From JBBIOU01 sp037443205 (GTDB lineage: Bacteria > Bacteroidota > Bacteroidia > Flavobacteriales_D > UBA2798): a stretch of DNA of 64,000 nt. The DNA lies in contig JBBIOU010000007.1 in assembly GCA_037443205.1 (NCBI GenBank), positions 1 through 64,000 on the forward strand. Direction: 5' to 3'. A model generated the notes under the pieces. The model searched no databases. It was not told the origin of the DNA and saw only the letters and a program-made list of their open reading frames with translations. The position numbers and the translations under genes are program-made. Shown here one piece after another: positions 1-8,719 of this stretch (the first letter of the stretch is position 1; every line of letters starts with the position of its first letter).

Positions 1-59
1 CCAACATAAAATCTGTTTAGCTTTTTAGAATAAATGATATAGACACAAAAAACTGACAT

Positions 60-91
60 AAAAAAAGCCTAACCATTTTGTTGATTAGGCT
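60..91 (-). terminator. Intrinsic terminator of the tRNA-Asn gene
   Basis: Read on the minus strand, AGCCTAA and TTAGGCT form a 7-bp stem around a 12-nt loop, followed directly by a run of seven T. It lies 3 nt beyond the tRNA 3' end, so it ends that transcript. Confidence 0.8.
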
Positions 92-94
92 CTG

Positions 95-168
95 CTCCCC
101 GGGCTGGGCTCGAACCAGCGACCCCATGATTAACAGTCATGTGCTCTAACCGACTGAGCTACCGAGGA
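95..168 (-). tRNA. tRNA-Asn (GTT)
   Basis: The minus strand folds as a cloverleaf. The acceptor arms TCCTCGG and CCGGGGA pair with one G-T pair, the anticodon stem-loop reads CATGA-CTGTTAA-TCATG with anticodon GTT, and the T arm carries GGTTCGAGCC. The discriminator base is G and the 3' CCA is not encoded, so it must be added after transcription. Length is 74 nt. Confidence 0.96.
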
Positions 169-195
169 ATGAACAAGATTGTTTTTTTAGGACGG

Positions 196-224
196 CAAAT
201 ATATATAAACTAATACAAATACAA
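196..224 (-). promoter_or_regulatory. Promoter of tRNA-Asn
   Basis: On the minus strand a TTG (222-224) is followed after 18 nt by TATATTTG (196-203), matching the Bacteroidetes -33/-7 pattern. The -7 box ends 27 nt before the mature tRNA 5' end. Assignment is by consensus only. Confidence 0.6.
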
Positions 225-254
225 GCATTAAATTTTAATAAATTTATAAAAAAC

Positions 255-286
255 TTGACAAAAGGGGTAGTAATAGACTATATTTG
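255..286 (+). promoter_or_regulatory. Promoter of queA
   Basis: TTG (255-257), a 21-nt spacer and TATATTTG (279-286) fit the Bacteroidetes primary sigma consensus. It gives a 5' leader of about 90 nt before queA and is divergent from the tRNA-Asn promoter. Confidence 0.6.
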
Positions 287-384
287 CGGCCTGTAAAAAA
301 TAAATCCCGTAAGATTTATCCAAAATCCCTATTTAAAGGTATTTTTAAGATATTCTTATGGGCTAAACTAAAAACCCATAAAAA

Positions 385-1434
385 ATGAAATTATCTCAGT
401 TTAAATTTAAGCTTCCCCCCGAACTTCTGGCAGAGCATCCATCTAAGAACAGAGAAGAAAGCCGTTTAATGGTATTACACCGCAACAGCGGAAAAATAGA
501 ACACAAAAGGTTTAAAGACATTTTACATTATTTTGATGAGGGCGATGTAATGGTGCTCAATAATACTAAGGTGTTTAAAGCACGTATGTATGGAAACAAA
601 GAAAAAACCGGAGCAAAAATTGAAGTTTTTTTGCTGCGTGAACTTAATCGCGAAAGTTTACTTTGGGACGTACTTGTTGACCCTGCCAGAAAAATACGAA
701 TAGGTAATAAACTATACTTTGGCGAAGACGACTCGTTGGTTGCCGAAGTAATTGATAATACCACATCGCGCGGAAGAACACTGCGCTTTTTATTTGACGG
801 GCCGTATGAAGAATTTAAAAAAATTATTACCGAGTTAGGCGAAACACCCCTGCCTAAATATATAAAGAGAAAAGTTGAACCGGCCGATGAAGAACGCTAC
901 CAAACAGTTTATGCCAAACACGAAGGCGCTGTTGCAGCACCAACTGCAGGCTTACATTTTAGCAGAGAACTATTGAAAAAACTTGAGCTAAAGGGAGTAA
1001 ATTTTGCTGAATTAACTTTACATATCGGTTTAGGCACTTTTAGACCGGTAGAAGTTGAAGACCTTACCAAACATAAAATGGAGTCGGAGGAATTGCATAT
1101 TTCTCCCGAATGTGCTGATATGGTAAATATTGCCAAGGCAAACGGCAAAAAAGTATGTGCTATTGGCACTACTGTAATGCGCGGGCTCGAAAGTTCCGTA
1201 TCTACAGACGGATATTTAAAACCTTTTGACGGGTGGACAAATAAATTTATATTCCCTCCTTATGATTTTAGTATTGCCGATTGTATGGTAACGAATTTTC
1301 ATATGCCGATGTCAACTTTATTAATGATGATTAGTGCGTTTGCCGGGCACGATTTAACTATGAAAGCCTATAATGAAGCGGTTAAAGAAGAATACCGTTT
1401 TTATTCTTATGGTGATGCTATGTTAATTTTATAA
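385..1434 (+). CDS. queA: S-adenosylmethionine:tRNA ribosyltransferase-isomerase QueA
   Basis: The 349-residue protein matches QueA over its whole length. This enzyme transfers and isomerises the ribosyl part of SAM onto preQ1-modified tRNA, giving epoxyqueuosine at the wobble base of GUN anticodons. Diagnostic segments are the N-terminal LPPELLAEHP, VMVLNNTKVFKARM, AAPTAGLHFS and VTNFHMPMSTLLMMISAFAG near the C-terminus. Length is normal for the family. A tRNA with a GUN anticodon (Asn-GTT), a queuosine substrate, lies just upstream, but that is probably coincidence. The start is the first ATG after a consensus promoter. Confidence 0.96.
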   Translation: MKLSQFKFKLPPELLAEHPSKNREESRLMVLHRNSGKIEHKRFKDILHYFDEGDVMVLNNTKVFKARMYGNKEKTGAKIEVFLLRELNRESLLWDVLVDPARKIRIGNKLYFGEDDSLVAEVIDNTTSRGRTLRFLFDGPYEEFKKIITELGETPLPKYIKRKVEPADEERYQTVYAKHEGAVAAPTAGLHFSRELLKKLELKGVNFAELTLHIGLGTFRPVEVEDLTKHKMESEELHISPECADMVNIAKANGKKVCAIGTTVMRGLESSVSTDGYLKPFDGWTNKFIFPPYDFSIADCMVTNFHMPMSTLLMMISAFAGHDLTMKAYNEAVKEEYRFYSYGDAMLIL

Positions 1435-1526
1435 TATGCATACATCTGCCCCAAAAAACGCATTTGCATAAATGTTTTTGATATGATGACAAGCTGCGCA
1501 TTAATTATTTACAGCCAAAATAGCTG

Positions 1527-1556
1527 TTGAACGCAGGCGCATTTTTTCTATCTTTA
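1527..1556 (+). promoter_or_regulatory. Promoter of ispD, probably giving a leaderless mRNA
   Basis: TTG (1527-1529), a 19-nt spacer and TATCTTTA (1549-1556, one mismatch to TAnnTTTG) end only 4 nt before the ispD ATG. Transcription should therefore begin at or within a few bases of the start codon. Confidence 0.45.
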
Positions 1557-1560
1557 TGTA

Positions 1561-2235
1561 ATGGATACTTATGTTATAATTGTTGCCGCTGGTATAGGAA
1601 AAAGAATGGGCGCTGATAAACCCAAGCAGTTTTTACCATTAAAAGGTAAAACTATTTTACAGCATACCCTCGAATCCTTTCATTGCTTCGACCCTACCTT
1701 TAAATACATTGTGGTATTGCATAAAGATTATATTGATTTTTGGAAATCACACCTGCAAATAAAAAAAATTAATATTGCCCAGCAGTTGGTTGTTGGCGGA
1801 AAGGAAAGATTTTTTTCGGTTAAAAATGCACTTGCTTTAATTAAATCGCCCTCTATCGTAGCCATACACGACAGTGTAAGACCTTTTGTAAGTAAAAAAA
1901 CTTTAAAAAATTGTTTTGATACTGTAAAAAAATACGGCAATGCAGTACCTGTTGTATCTGTTAATGATTCTATAAGATATGTAAATGGTGAAGATTCAAA
2001 ATCTTTAAACAGAGAACATTATAAAATAGTTCAAACACCACAGTGTTTTATGAGCGATATTTTGATTAAAGCTTATGAGCAAGCTTATCGTCCTGATTTT
2101 ACAGATGATGCATCGGTAGTTGAAAGCATGGGTATCAAAATAAATTTAGTAGAAGGGAATACTGAAAACATAAAAATTACAAAAGCCGAGGACTTATTAC
2201 TGGCTAAACTTTATGCTGATTCCTTAAAAAGGTAA
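1561..2235 (+). CDS. ispD: 2-C-methyl-D-erythritol 4-phosphate cytidylyltransferase IspD
   Basis: This is the CTP-dependent third step of the non-mevalonate isoprenoid pathway. The 224-residue protein starts with the nucleotide-binding signature VAAGIGKRMG followed by KPKQFLPL. It keeps HDSVRPF (about residues 101-107), the QTPQCF segment, and DDASVVE near the C-terminus. Length is typical. Its 3' end overlaps the convergent DUF3127 gene by 12 bp. The isoprenoid product feeds enzymes such as the polyprenyl synthase at 19.8 kb. Confidence 0.95.
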   Translation: MDTYVIIVAAGIGKRMGADKPKQFLPLKGKTILQHTLESFHCFDPTFKYIVVLHKDYIDFWKSHLQIKKINIAQQLVVGGKERFFSVKNALALIKSPSIVAIHDSVRPFVSKKTLKNCFDTVKKYGNAVPVVSVNDSIRYVNGEDSKSLNREHYKIVQTPQCFMSDILIKAYEQAYRPDFTDDASVVESMGIKINLVEGNTENIKITKAEDLLLAKLYADSLKR

Positions 2236-2580
2236 ATCATCTGCATCACTTTGATATGTATGGGGTTCGCTAACATTATCTTTCGGATAACTAGCATTGT
2301 TTATTTTATTAATTTTAAAAACATCCAAACTATTAAAATATCTAAGCTCACCCGTTTGCGGATTATTGGTTTCTCTTCCTCTGATATAAAAGCCTACTTC
2401 AATTTCATCGCCTGTTTGATAATTATCGAGTAAAGCACATCTCTCCTGCGTAGTTTGAAAAAGTATATGCTGTGGATATTGACTGTTATTATCAATAAGC
2501 ACAAACTCGCGCTTAGCAAACTTGTCGGTAACTTGCTGTTTGGGTTTAATAGTTTTAAGAGTTCCTTTGAGTGTAAACAT
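2224..2580 (-). CDS. DUF3127 family protein (SSB-like OB fold suspected)
   Basis: A 118-residue protein resembling the DUF3127 family found in Bacteroidota. It is rich in alternating beta-type sequence, with GDEIEVGFYIRGRE in the middle. The C-terminal tail is acidic and ends DADDLPF. That tail resembles the acidic tip of single-stranded DNA-binding proteins (DDDIPF type), which recruits repair enzymes. The N-terminal part would suit a small OB fold, but this is inference. The gene ends inside the last codons of convergent ispD and is first-oriented like the flavin reductase and recG behind it, though they may be separate units. Confidence 0.75.
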   Translation of the reverse strand: MFTLKGTLKTIKPKQQVTDKFAKREFVLIDNNSQYPQHILFQTTQERCALLDNYQTGDEIEVGFYIRGRETNNPQTGELRYFNSLDVFKINKINNASYPKDNVSEPHTYQSDADDLPF

Positions 2581-2592
2581 AATTATGTGTTT

Positions 2593-3486
2593 TTAGTTAT
2601 TAAAGCTTAGTAGTGTTTTCCATGCTTCGGCAACTTTGTTATTAGCAAGCAGTTGATGTGCCAGGGTATGCAGCTTTTGTTCCAGCATAATTTTATCATT
2701 ACCAAATTCGATAAATATATCTGAAAGTACGGTTAATTTATATTCATTTACTTCAGTTTCATCCGGAATTGACTCGCAACTACCCAATATCCCTAAATCG
2801 TTACCGGTAAGTATTTTACTGTTTCTAATTGAGGGCGGAATATTATCCACTCCTATACCGATAGAGGTTAGAGGTTTTGCTATTTCAAAGAGTGCATTGC
2901 CATGTGCTCTGCAATACCAATTGCCTCCCATGCGTGCTACTAAATCAATTTTTGTTTGATCTATGGTTTGGTTCTCGTCTAATATATTTTTATCTATATG
3001 CATTAACAACACTTCGCAAATTATCAGATTACCTGCTCCTCCTGAGTTGCCAAGCGGTTTCACCTCGGTAACTTTACATTCTAATTGCACGGGGCTTTCT
3101 TTAACCCGAAAGGGTTTTATTTTTTCGGAAGCAATCGGGGTAAAACCTGCCTTTACAAATTCATTTACTCCTTTGGGATATTCTGTACTTGCCAAAGAAG
3201 TTTGATAAACCATGTCATAAGTAACTACATTAATAACCACTTCGGGAATTTCTAAAATATTGTCGTAGGTATGTTTGGTTGTGTTTGTTCTTCCGCTGCG
3301 AGCTGGCGAAAATACGGCTACGGGTGGGTTAGCGCTAAAAACATTAAAAAAACTAAAGGGCGCTAAATTAGGTTTTCCCTCTTTATCTATTGTGCTGGCA
3401 AATGCAATAGGTCTTGGGCCTATTGATCCTAACAGATATCCGTGTAATTTAGGAACCGGTATTTCTTTCGGGTCAATACGTAACAT
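2593..3486 (-). CDS. Flavin reductase-like, FMN-binding split-barrel protein
   Basis: The 297-residue protein belongs to the flavin reductase-like family, which binds FMN in a split beta-barrel. The opening segment YLLGSIGPRPIAFAST, then NLAPFSFFNVFSANPP and the TKHTYDNILE region, are typical of the DIM6/NTAB-like group. About 190 residues form the flavin domain. The C-terminal 100 residues have no function I can name. Substrate is unknown. A separate -7 box lies 25 nt upstream, so it is likely transcribed on its own and reads toward the DUF3127 gene 12 nt downstream. Confidence 0.85.
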   Translation of the reverse strand: MLRIDPKEIPVPKLHGYLLGSIGPRPIAFASTIDKEGKPNLAPFSFFNVFSANPPVAVFSPARSGRTNTTKHTYDNILEIPEVVINVVTYDMVYQTSLASTEYPKGVNEFVKAGFTPIASEKIKPFRVKESPVQLECKVTEVKPLGNSGGAGNLIICEVLLMHIDKNILDENQTIDQTKIDLVARMGGNWYCRAHGNALFEIAKPLTSIGIGVDNIPPSIRNSKILTGNDLGILGSCESIPDETEVNEYKLTVLSDIFIEFGNDKIMLEQKLHTLAHQLLANNKVAEAWKTLLSFNN

Positions 3487-3510
3487 ATAGATAGTATTAA
3501 ATTATTTTGC

Positions 3511-3518
3511 CAAAGGTA
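3511..3518 (-). promoter_or_regulatory. -7 box of the flavin reductase gene
   Basis: The minus strand reads TACCTTTG, a perfect TAnnTTTG match, 24 nt before the ATG. No clear -33 TTG was seen. Confidence 0.45.
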
Positions 3519-3538
3519 ACGGTTGTTTTTTAGTTGTA

Positions 3539-5638
3539 TTAAGAAATTCTTCCCAAATTGGGTCGGTTTTTAATCATTTTTTGTAATTGTATTTTTATTT
3601 TTTGATGTTGAGGTAAAATTAAATCAGGGTCGTTATTAATAATATCGGCTGCTGCGTTGCGGGTTAAGGCAATTAATGATGCGTCTTTGGATAAATCGGC
3701 AAGTTTTAAATCGAGCATACCGCTTTGTTGTGTGCCCATTAAGTCTCCCGGACCTCTGAGCTTTAAATCAACTTCTGCTATTTCAAAGCCATCATTGGTT
3801 TTGCAAAGGGTGTTTATTCGCAGTCGGGCATCTTTACTTAGTTTATCTCCGGTCATTAAAATACAATAGGATTGCTCAGCTCCCCGACCCACTCTACCTC
3901 TTAACTGATGTAATTGCGATAATCCGAATCGTTCGGCATTTTCAATTATCATTACTGATGCATTAGGTACATTTACGCCCACTTCGATAACGGTTGTTGC
4001 CACCATAATTTGTGTTTCACCTTTTACAAATCTTTGCATTTCATATTCTTTTGCATCGGCATTGAGTTTACCATGTACAATACTTATCGCATAATCGGGC
4101 AACGGAAAGGTTCTTTGTAATGCTTCATAGCCTTGTTCAAGCGCCAGTAAATCTAAAGTTTCCGATTCTTCTATCAGCGGATACACAACATATATTTGCC
4201 TTCCGGTTTTTATTTGTTCTTTTATAAACCCCAGAACACGTGCTCTGCTGTTTTCAAAAAAATGCAATGTTTTAATGGGTTTTCTGCCCGGTGGAAGTTC
4301 GTCTATTACCGAAAGATCCAAATCTCCGTAAAAGGTCATGGCAAGTGTTCGGGGAATGGGTGTGGCCGTCATTACCAGAATATGAGGTGGCGGTGAGTTT
4401 TTTTTCCAGAGTTTAGCGCGTTGCTGAACTCCAAAGCGATGTTGTTCGTCAATGCAAGCTATACCTAAGTTGCAAAACTTTACATCCTCTTCCAGCAAGG
4501 CATGTGTACCGATAATAATGTTTAAGTAACCCGTTTGTAATTCGTAATGTATTTCTCTTCGTTCGCTTTGCCTGGTAGAGCCGGTAAGTAAACGTATATT
4601 TACCGGCATATCATTTATTAGATTTTTTATTGTATGATAGTGCTGTGCAGCTAATATTTCTGTGGGAGCCATCAGGCATGCCTGATAACCGTTATCAATA
4701 GCCATCAGCATAGAAAGCAATGCAACTACAGTTTTTCCGCTACCTACATCGCCTTGCAAAAGACGGTTCATATGCATTCCGGTAGAAGTATCTTTGCGAA
4801 TTTCTTTTAAGACCTTTTTTTGTGCATTGGTTAATTCAAATGGCAGATAATTATTGTAAAAGTTATTAAAGTTATCGGCTATTTTCTCGAATAGAATGCC
4901 TTTAAGTTTTTTGGTTGTTGCAATTTTATATTTTAATAATTGCAACTGTAAAAAAAACAACTCATCAAATTTTAGTCTGTATATAGCTTTTCGCATCCAT
5001 TCTTCATTTGCTGGAAAATGAATGTTTTTATATGCTTGTTTAATATCGGGTAAATTATAGTTTGCTAAAAAAGTTATATCATAATATTCTTCTATTCCAT
5101 TTAATGCCTCGTCTATAACCGTTGCGATAATTTTTTGTATGCCTTTGCTGTTTAATCCTTTTGCTGACAGTTTTTCTGAAGAATGATATACGCCTCTTAA
5201 AGTTTGTTTGTTATCACTATCAAAATCTATGAGGGGTTCAATGTCGGGATGTGGAATACTGTATTTATTTTTGAAGCGATTGGGTTTACCAAAAACTACA
5301 TAATCGTTGCCTTGCTTAAGCAGGCTTTTAATATATTTTATTCCCTGAAACCAAACTAATTCAACCGTACCTGTATCATCTTTGAGTATGGCTGTAAAAC
5401 GTTTTACTTTTGATTCAACAATTTGTGTAGCGATAATTTTTCCTTTAAGTTGCACATAAGGCATTTCTTCGGATAAATCTGAAATATTGTAAAATTTACT
5501 TCGGTCTTCGTATCTGAAAGGAAAAAAATTAATTAAGTCGGCACAGGTATAAATTTGCAATTCTTTTTTTAATACCTCGGCTCGTTGTGGTCCAATACCT
5601 TTAAGGTATTCAATAGCTGTATCTAAGCTTGTTTGCAT
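3539..5638 (-). CDS. recG: ATP-dependent DNA helicase RecG
   Basis: RecG is a superfamily 2 double-stranded DNA translocase that regresses stalled replication forks and branch-migrates Holliday junctions. The 699-residue protein starts with the wedge/OB region (LKGIGPQRAEVLKKEL, helix-hairpin-helix-like). It carries motif I GDVGSGKT, motif II DEQHRFG, motif III TATPIPRTL and motif VI QLRGRVGRG. Its length matches the family. The start ATG shares one base with the stop codon of the upstream peptidase (TAATG), so the two are probably co-transcribed and translationally coupled. Confidence 0.96.
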   Translation of the reverse strand: MQTSLDTAIEYLKGIGPQRAEVLKKELQIYTCADLINFFPFRYEDRSKFYNISDLSEEMPYVQLKGKIIATQIVESKVKRFTAILKDDTGTVELVWFQGIKYIKSLLKQGNDYVVFGKPNRFKNKYSIPHPDIEPLIDFDSDNKQTLRGVYHSSEKLSAKGLNSKGIQKIIATVIDEALNGIEEYYDITFLANYNLPDIKQAYKNIHFPANEEWMRKAIYRLKFDELFFLQLQLLKYKIATTKKLKGILFEKIADNFNNFYNNYLPFELTNAQKKVLKEIRKDTSTGMHMNRLLQGDVGSGKTVVALLSMLMAIDNGYQACLMAPTEILAAQHYHTIKNLINDMPVNIRLLTGSTRQSERREIHYELQTGYLNIIIGTHALLEEDVKFCNLGIACIDEQHRFGVQQRAKLWKKNSPPPHILVMTATPIPRTLAMTFYGDLDLSVIDELPPGRKPIKTLHFFENSRARVLGFIKEQIKTGRQIYVVYPLIEESETLDLLALEQGYEALQRTFPLPDYAISIVHGKLNADAKEYEMQRFVKGETQIMVATTVIEVGVNVPNASVMIIENAERFGLSQLHQLRGRVGRGAEQSYCILMTGDKLSKDARLRINTLCKTNDGFEIAEVDLKLRGPGDLMGTQQSGMLDLKLADLSKDASLIALTRNAAADIINNDPDLILPQHQKIKIQLQKMIKNRPNLGRIS

Positions 5639-7746
5639 TAATTTATGCTCATCCCTAAATTATAAAATACAAAACTCCACATATCGCCATATTCATCAAT
5701 TTGCATAGCGAGCGGTTTTCCTGAACCATGACCTCCATTGGTGTCTATCCTGATTAAAGCCGGATTGTCAGAAAGTTGTTTGTCTTGCAGCTGAGCAATA
5801 AATTTATATGAATGTGCAGGCACCACGCGGTCGTCATGATCGGCAGTAACTACCAAGGTTGCCGGATAATGGTTGGGTTTAACATTATGCACGGGTGAAT
5901 ATTTCAGTAAATATTCAAAGTGTTCTTTGTTTTCGCTGCTGCCATAATCGCCCACCCATGCCCATCCGATGGTAAATTTATGAAACTTAAGCATATCTAA
6001 TACTCCAACCTGAGGTATTACTACTTTAAACAGGTCGGGGCGTTGGGTTAAACAGGCTGCTGCCAGTAAGCCACCGTTAGAACGACCATGTATTGCCAGT
6101 TTATGGGTGTTGGTATATTTTTCTTTAATTAAATATTCGGCAGCGGCTATAAAATCGTTAAATACATTTTGCTTATTTAATTGTCTTCCTGCATTATGCC
6201 AGCGTTTACCATACTCGCCTCCCCCTCTGATATTAGCTACACAATAAATTCCTCCGTTTTCTAAAAAAACACTCCTGTCAACTCTGAACTCAGGTGTATA
6301 GCTAATGTTAAAACCTCCGTAGCCAAATAAAAAACAAGGGTTATCTCCGTTTAATTGCAAATCTTTTCTATGGGTAATGAACATGGGTATTTTAGTGCTG
6401 TCTTTTGAATAATAAAAAACCTGTTTGGTAACAAAATTATCCGAATCAAACTTTATAGCCGGTTTAAAGTACAATTCGCTTTTTAAATGGTTAACAGAGG
6501 ACTTATATATTCGAGCGGGAAATGTGTAAGATACAATGGAATAATAAAATTCATCCTTATCCGGTGTTGTTTGTACACTAATTATGTTGCCGGTTACAGG
6601 CAGTTGTATTTCTTGCTCGCGTTTACCCGAAAAATTGTAAACAAAAAGTGCCGAACGTACATCAATCATGTACTTTACTATTAACCCGGATTTGGTAACA
6701 TACACATTTTCTAATACATGGTCTGACTCGGGTATTAACACCTGCCAAACATCCGGTTTATTTTTTTTCGGATTAATTAATACCAGTTTTTTATTGGGTG
6801 CCTGATGATTGGTAATAAACAATAATCCGCTTTTTATTTGACCTACATACCAGTAATCTGCGCTAAAATCTTTATTAAACAAATTAAACTGTATAGGCGA
6901 TTTCACATCCCATTTACTTACATCAGCCAATGCCAGCAAGTTGCCGCTGGTGCCCTGCGAGGTAGTTAGTATGGCAAATTTTTCATCCGATGTAATACTC
7001 ACACCAAAATTTCTTAAGGCATAGTTTTTATCTTCATAAATAAGCAAATCATTGCTTTGCGGAGTGTTTAGTTTATGATAATATACTTTATGAAATTCAT
7101 TTTTGGCCGAGTAAATATTACCATCAGCGGGTGCAGGATAACGGGAATAGAAAAAACCGTTTTTGTACCAGGCAATACCACTAAATTTTACCCATTCTAA
7201 TTTTTCGGAAAGCAATCTGCCGGTTTCTATCTCTTTAATGTAAATCTCGTTCCAGTCAGAACCTTTATGTGATACCGCATACGCCACATATTTGCCGTTA
7301 TTTGAAATGCTGTAGTTTGTTAATGAAGTTGTGCCATCAGCCGAAAAGTTATTAGGATTAATTAGCTCATATTCTTTATCATTGTTATCGTTTTTATAAT
7401 AATAAACAGGATGATTTTGTTGTCCGTTGTGCCTGTAATAAAATATTTTACCGGCTTTTTTTATTGGGGCACTCATGGTTTCAAAAGTCCATACTTCAGC
7501 TAGTCTGTTTTTAATTTTTTGCCGATAAGGTATTTGCTCTAAGTATTTATAAGTTAACTCATTTTGTTGCTTAATCCAATGTTTCACCTCATCGCTGGTT
7601 TCATTTTCGAGCCATTGATAGGGGTCGGCTACTTCAACACCATGATAAACGTCAATACGATCGGATTTTGGGGTGTACGGATAATTTAGTTTTTGTGCAT
7701 AAGCCGTATTAATTACCCAAACTAAAAACAATATGGTTAAACGCAT
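5638..7746 (-). CDS. Prolyl oligopeptidase family serine peptidase (S9A), exported
   Basis: A 702-residue peptidase cleaving after proline in short peptides. An N-terminal signal peptide of about 17 residues ends ...AYA, placing it outside the cytoplasm, probably in the periplasm. The middle forms the seven-bladed propeller and the C-terminal third the alpha/beta hydrolase. Catalytic residues are visible as Ser556 in GRSNGG, Asp within DHDDRV and His in GGHGSGK. The opening segment YPYTPKSDRIDVYHGVEVADPYQWLE is characteristic of S9A enzymes. It overlaps recG by one base, an unusual partner that suggests only shared transcription. Confidence 0.94.
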   Translation of the reverse strand: MRLTILFLVWVINTAYAQKLNYPYTPKSDRIDVYHGVEVADPYQWLENETSDEVKHWIKQQNELTYKYLEQIPYRQKIKNRLAEVWTFETMSAPIKKAGKIFYYRHNGQQNHPVYYYKNDNNDKEYELINPNNFSADGTTSLTNYSISNNGKYVAYAVSHKGSDWNEIYIKEIETGRLLSEKLEWVKFSGIAWYKNGFFYSRYPAPADGNIYSAKNEFHKVYYHKLNTPQSNDLLIYEDKNYALRNFGVSITSDEKFAILTTSQGTSGNLLALADVSKWDVKSPIQFNLFNKDFSADYWYVGQIKSGLLFITNHQAPNKKLVLINPKKNKPDVWQVLIPESDHVLENVYVTKSGLIVKYMIDVRSALFVYNFSGKREQEIQLPVTGNIISVQTTPDKDEFYYSIVSYTFPARIYKSSVNHLKSELYFKPAIKFDSDNFVTKQVFYYSKDSTKIPMFITHRKDLQLNGDNPCFLFGYGGFNISYTPEFRVDRSVFLENGGIYCVANIRGGGEYGKRWHNAGRQLNKQNVFNDFIAAAEYLIKEKYTNTHKLAIHGRSNGGLLAAACLTQRPDLFKVVIPQVGVLDMLKFHKFTIGWAWVGDYGSSENKEHFEYLLKYSPVHNVKPNHYPATLVVTADHDDRVVPAHSYKFIAQLQDKQLSDNPALIRIDTNGGHGSGKPLAMQIDEYGDMWSFVFYNLGMSIN

Positions 7747-7778
7747 CTGATAATTTTTTTTAAAAATACACTATAACA

Positions 7779-7786
7779 CAAAACTA
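7779..7786 (-). promoter_or_regulatory. -7 box of the peptidase-recG unit
   Basis: The minus strand reads TAGTTTTG, matching TAnnTTTG, 32 nt before the peptidase ATG. No convincing -33 element was seen. Confidence 0.35.
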
Positions 7787-7810
7787 ATTGCGATTTTTGA
7801 TAAAAAAAGT

Positions 7811-8098
7811 ATGATACACCGACTGGTAAAAATGACTTTTAAACCAGCCCAAGCGGCAAGTTTTCTCGAAATATTTAATGCATCGAAAGATAAAATTGCT
7901 GCTTTTGAAGGGTGTGTTGAATTGCGTTTGCTTAAAGACAACTTGCAGGAAAATGTATTTTTTACCTATAGTATATGGCAAAGCGAACAACACCTTGAAA
8001 ACTATAAACAATCAGTTTTATTTAAAAACACCTGGAAACAAACCAAAGCACTTTTTGATAAGCCCGCTGAGGCCTGGAGTACGGTTGTAGTTTATTGA
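7811..8098 (+). CDS. Antibiotic biosynthesis monooxygenase (ABM) domain protein
   Basis: A 95-residue single-domain protein with the ferredoxin-like ABM fold. It shows an N-terminal strand (HRLVKMTF), a helix ending in FEGCVELRLL, then a strand NVFFTYSIWQSEQHLENYKQS and a C-terminal strand (STVVVY). Members are small dimeric oxygenases or heme/quinone-handling proteins. The exact substrate cannot be deduced. It stands alone, divergent from the peptidase and 24 nt before the DUF2256 gene. Confidence 0.82.
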   Translation: MIHRLVKMTFKPAQAASFLEIFNASKDKIAAFEGCVELRLLKDNLQENVFFTYSIWQSEQHLENYKQSVLFKNTWKQTKALFDKPAEAWSTVVVY

Positions 8099-8122
8099 AA
8101 AATGCTCTGATGCTTTTTTTAT

Positions 8123-8266
8123 ATGTTTAAAAAACATTTACCTGTAAAAGTTTGTTTGGTATGTAAAAGAAAATTTTCCTGGAGAAAAAAATGGAAAGAC
8201 GTATGGGAAGAAGTAAAATACTGCAGCGAAAAATGCCGGAGAAACAAGAAAAATATAAAAAACTGA
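8123..8266 (+). CDS. DUF2256 family small zinc-finger-like protein
   Basis: A 47-residue protein that shorter-length filters would miss. It has two Cys pairs, CLVC (residues 11-14) and CSEKC (34-38), separated by the family-typical block FSWRKKWKDVWEEVKYC. This matches the DUF2256 pattern, probably a small treble-clef zinc binder of unknown role. The gene starts at the ATG of ATGTTTAAAAAAC. Its last 34 bp overlap the peroxiredoxin reading frame in another frame, which argues for the shorter peroxiredoxin start and suggests coupled translation. Confidence 0.85.
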   Translation: MFKKHLPVKVCLVCKRKFSWRKKWKDVWEEVKYCSEKCRRNKKNIKN

Positions 8267-8715
8267 GAATAGGAGATAAAGCCCCACTATTTGAGTTGCC
8301 CGACCAACAGGGTAATATATTTTCATCAGCCGATTATTTAGGAAAAAAAAATTTAGTATTGTTTTTTTATCCCAAAGATTTTACACCGGGTTGCACTGCC
8401 GAAACGCGCTCTTTTTGTATTCATTATGCCGCTTTCGAAAAATATAATTGCCAAATTGCCGGCATAAGCTCTGACAATCTCTCTTCGCACCAAAAATTTG
8501 CTCAAAAATTACAGGTAAATTTTCCGTTATTAAGCGACCGCGATAATTCTGTAAGAAAAATGTTCAGAATAAAAAAATCATTGTTTTTTATTCCTGCCCG
8601 GGAAACTTTTTTAATAGACAAAAACGGCATTATAAGGCATCATATATCTAATTTATTCGATAGCGAAATACATGTTATGTCTATGCTGGATTATTTAAAG
8701 GAAAATAGATTTTAA
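8233..8715 (+). CDS. Peroxiredoxin of the BCP/AhpC-TSA family
   Basis: A thiol peroxidase reducing hydroperoxides. From the ATG at 8233 the protein has 160 residues and begins with the usual lead-in LRIGDKAPLFELPDQQG. The peroxidatic cysteine is in FTPGCTAETRSF. The position five residues later, the resolving Cys in many BCP enzymes, is Arg. The nearest other Cys is eight residues on, so it may act as a 1-Cys type or use a different resolving thiol. An upstream in-frame ATG at 8191 exists but lies inside the DUF2256 gene and adds a charged extension without family support. Confidence 0.9.
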   Translation: MPEKQEKYKKLRIGDKAPLFELPDQQGNIFSSADYLGKKNLVLFFYPKDFTPGCTAETRSFCIHYAAFEKYNCQIAGISSDNLSSHQKFAQKLQVNFPLLSDRDNSVRKMFRIKKSLFFIPARETFLIDKNGIIRHHISNLFDSEIHVMSMLDYLKENRF

Positions 8716-8719
8716 AATT

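Noticed and set aside
8191..8232. Longer N-terminus of the peroxiredoxin from ATG 8191
   Set aside because: The extra residues are charged, not typical of the family, and encoded within the DUF2256 gene. The ATG at 8233 is better.
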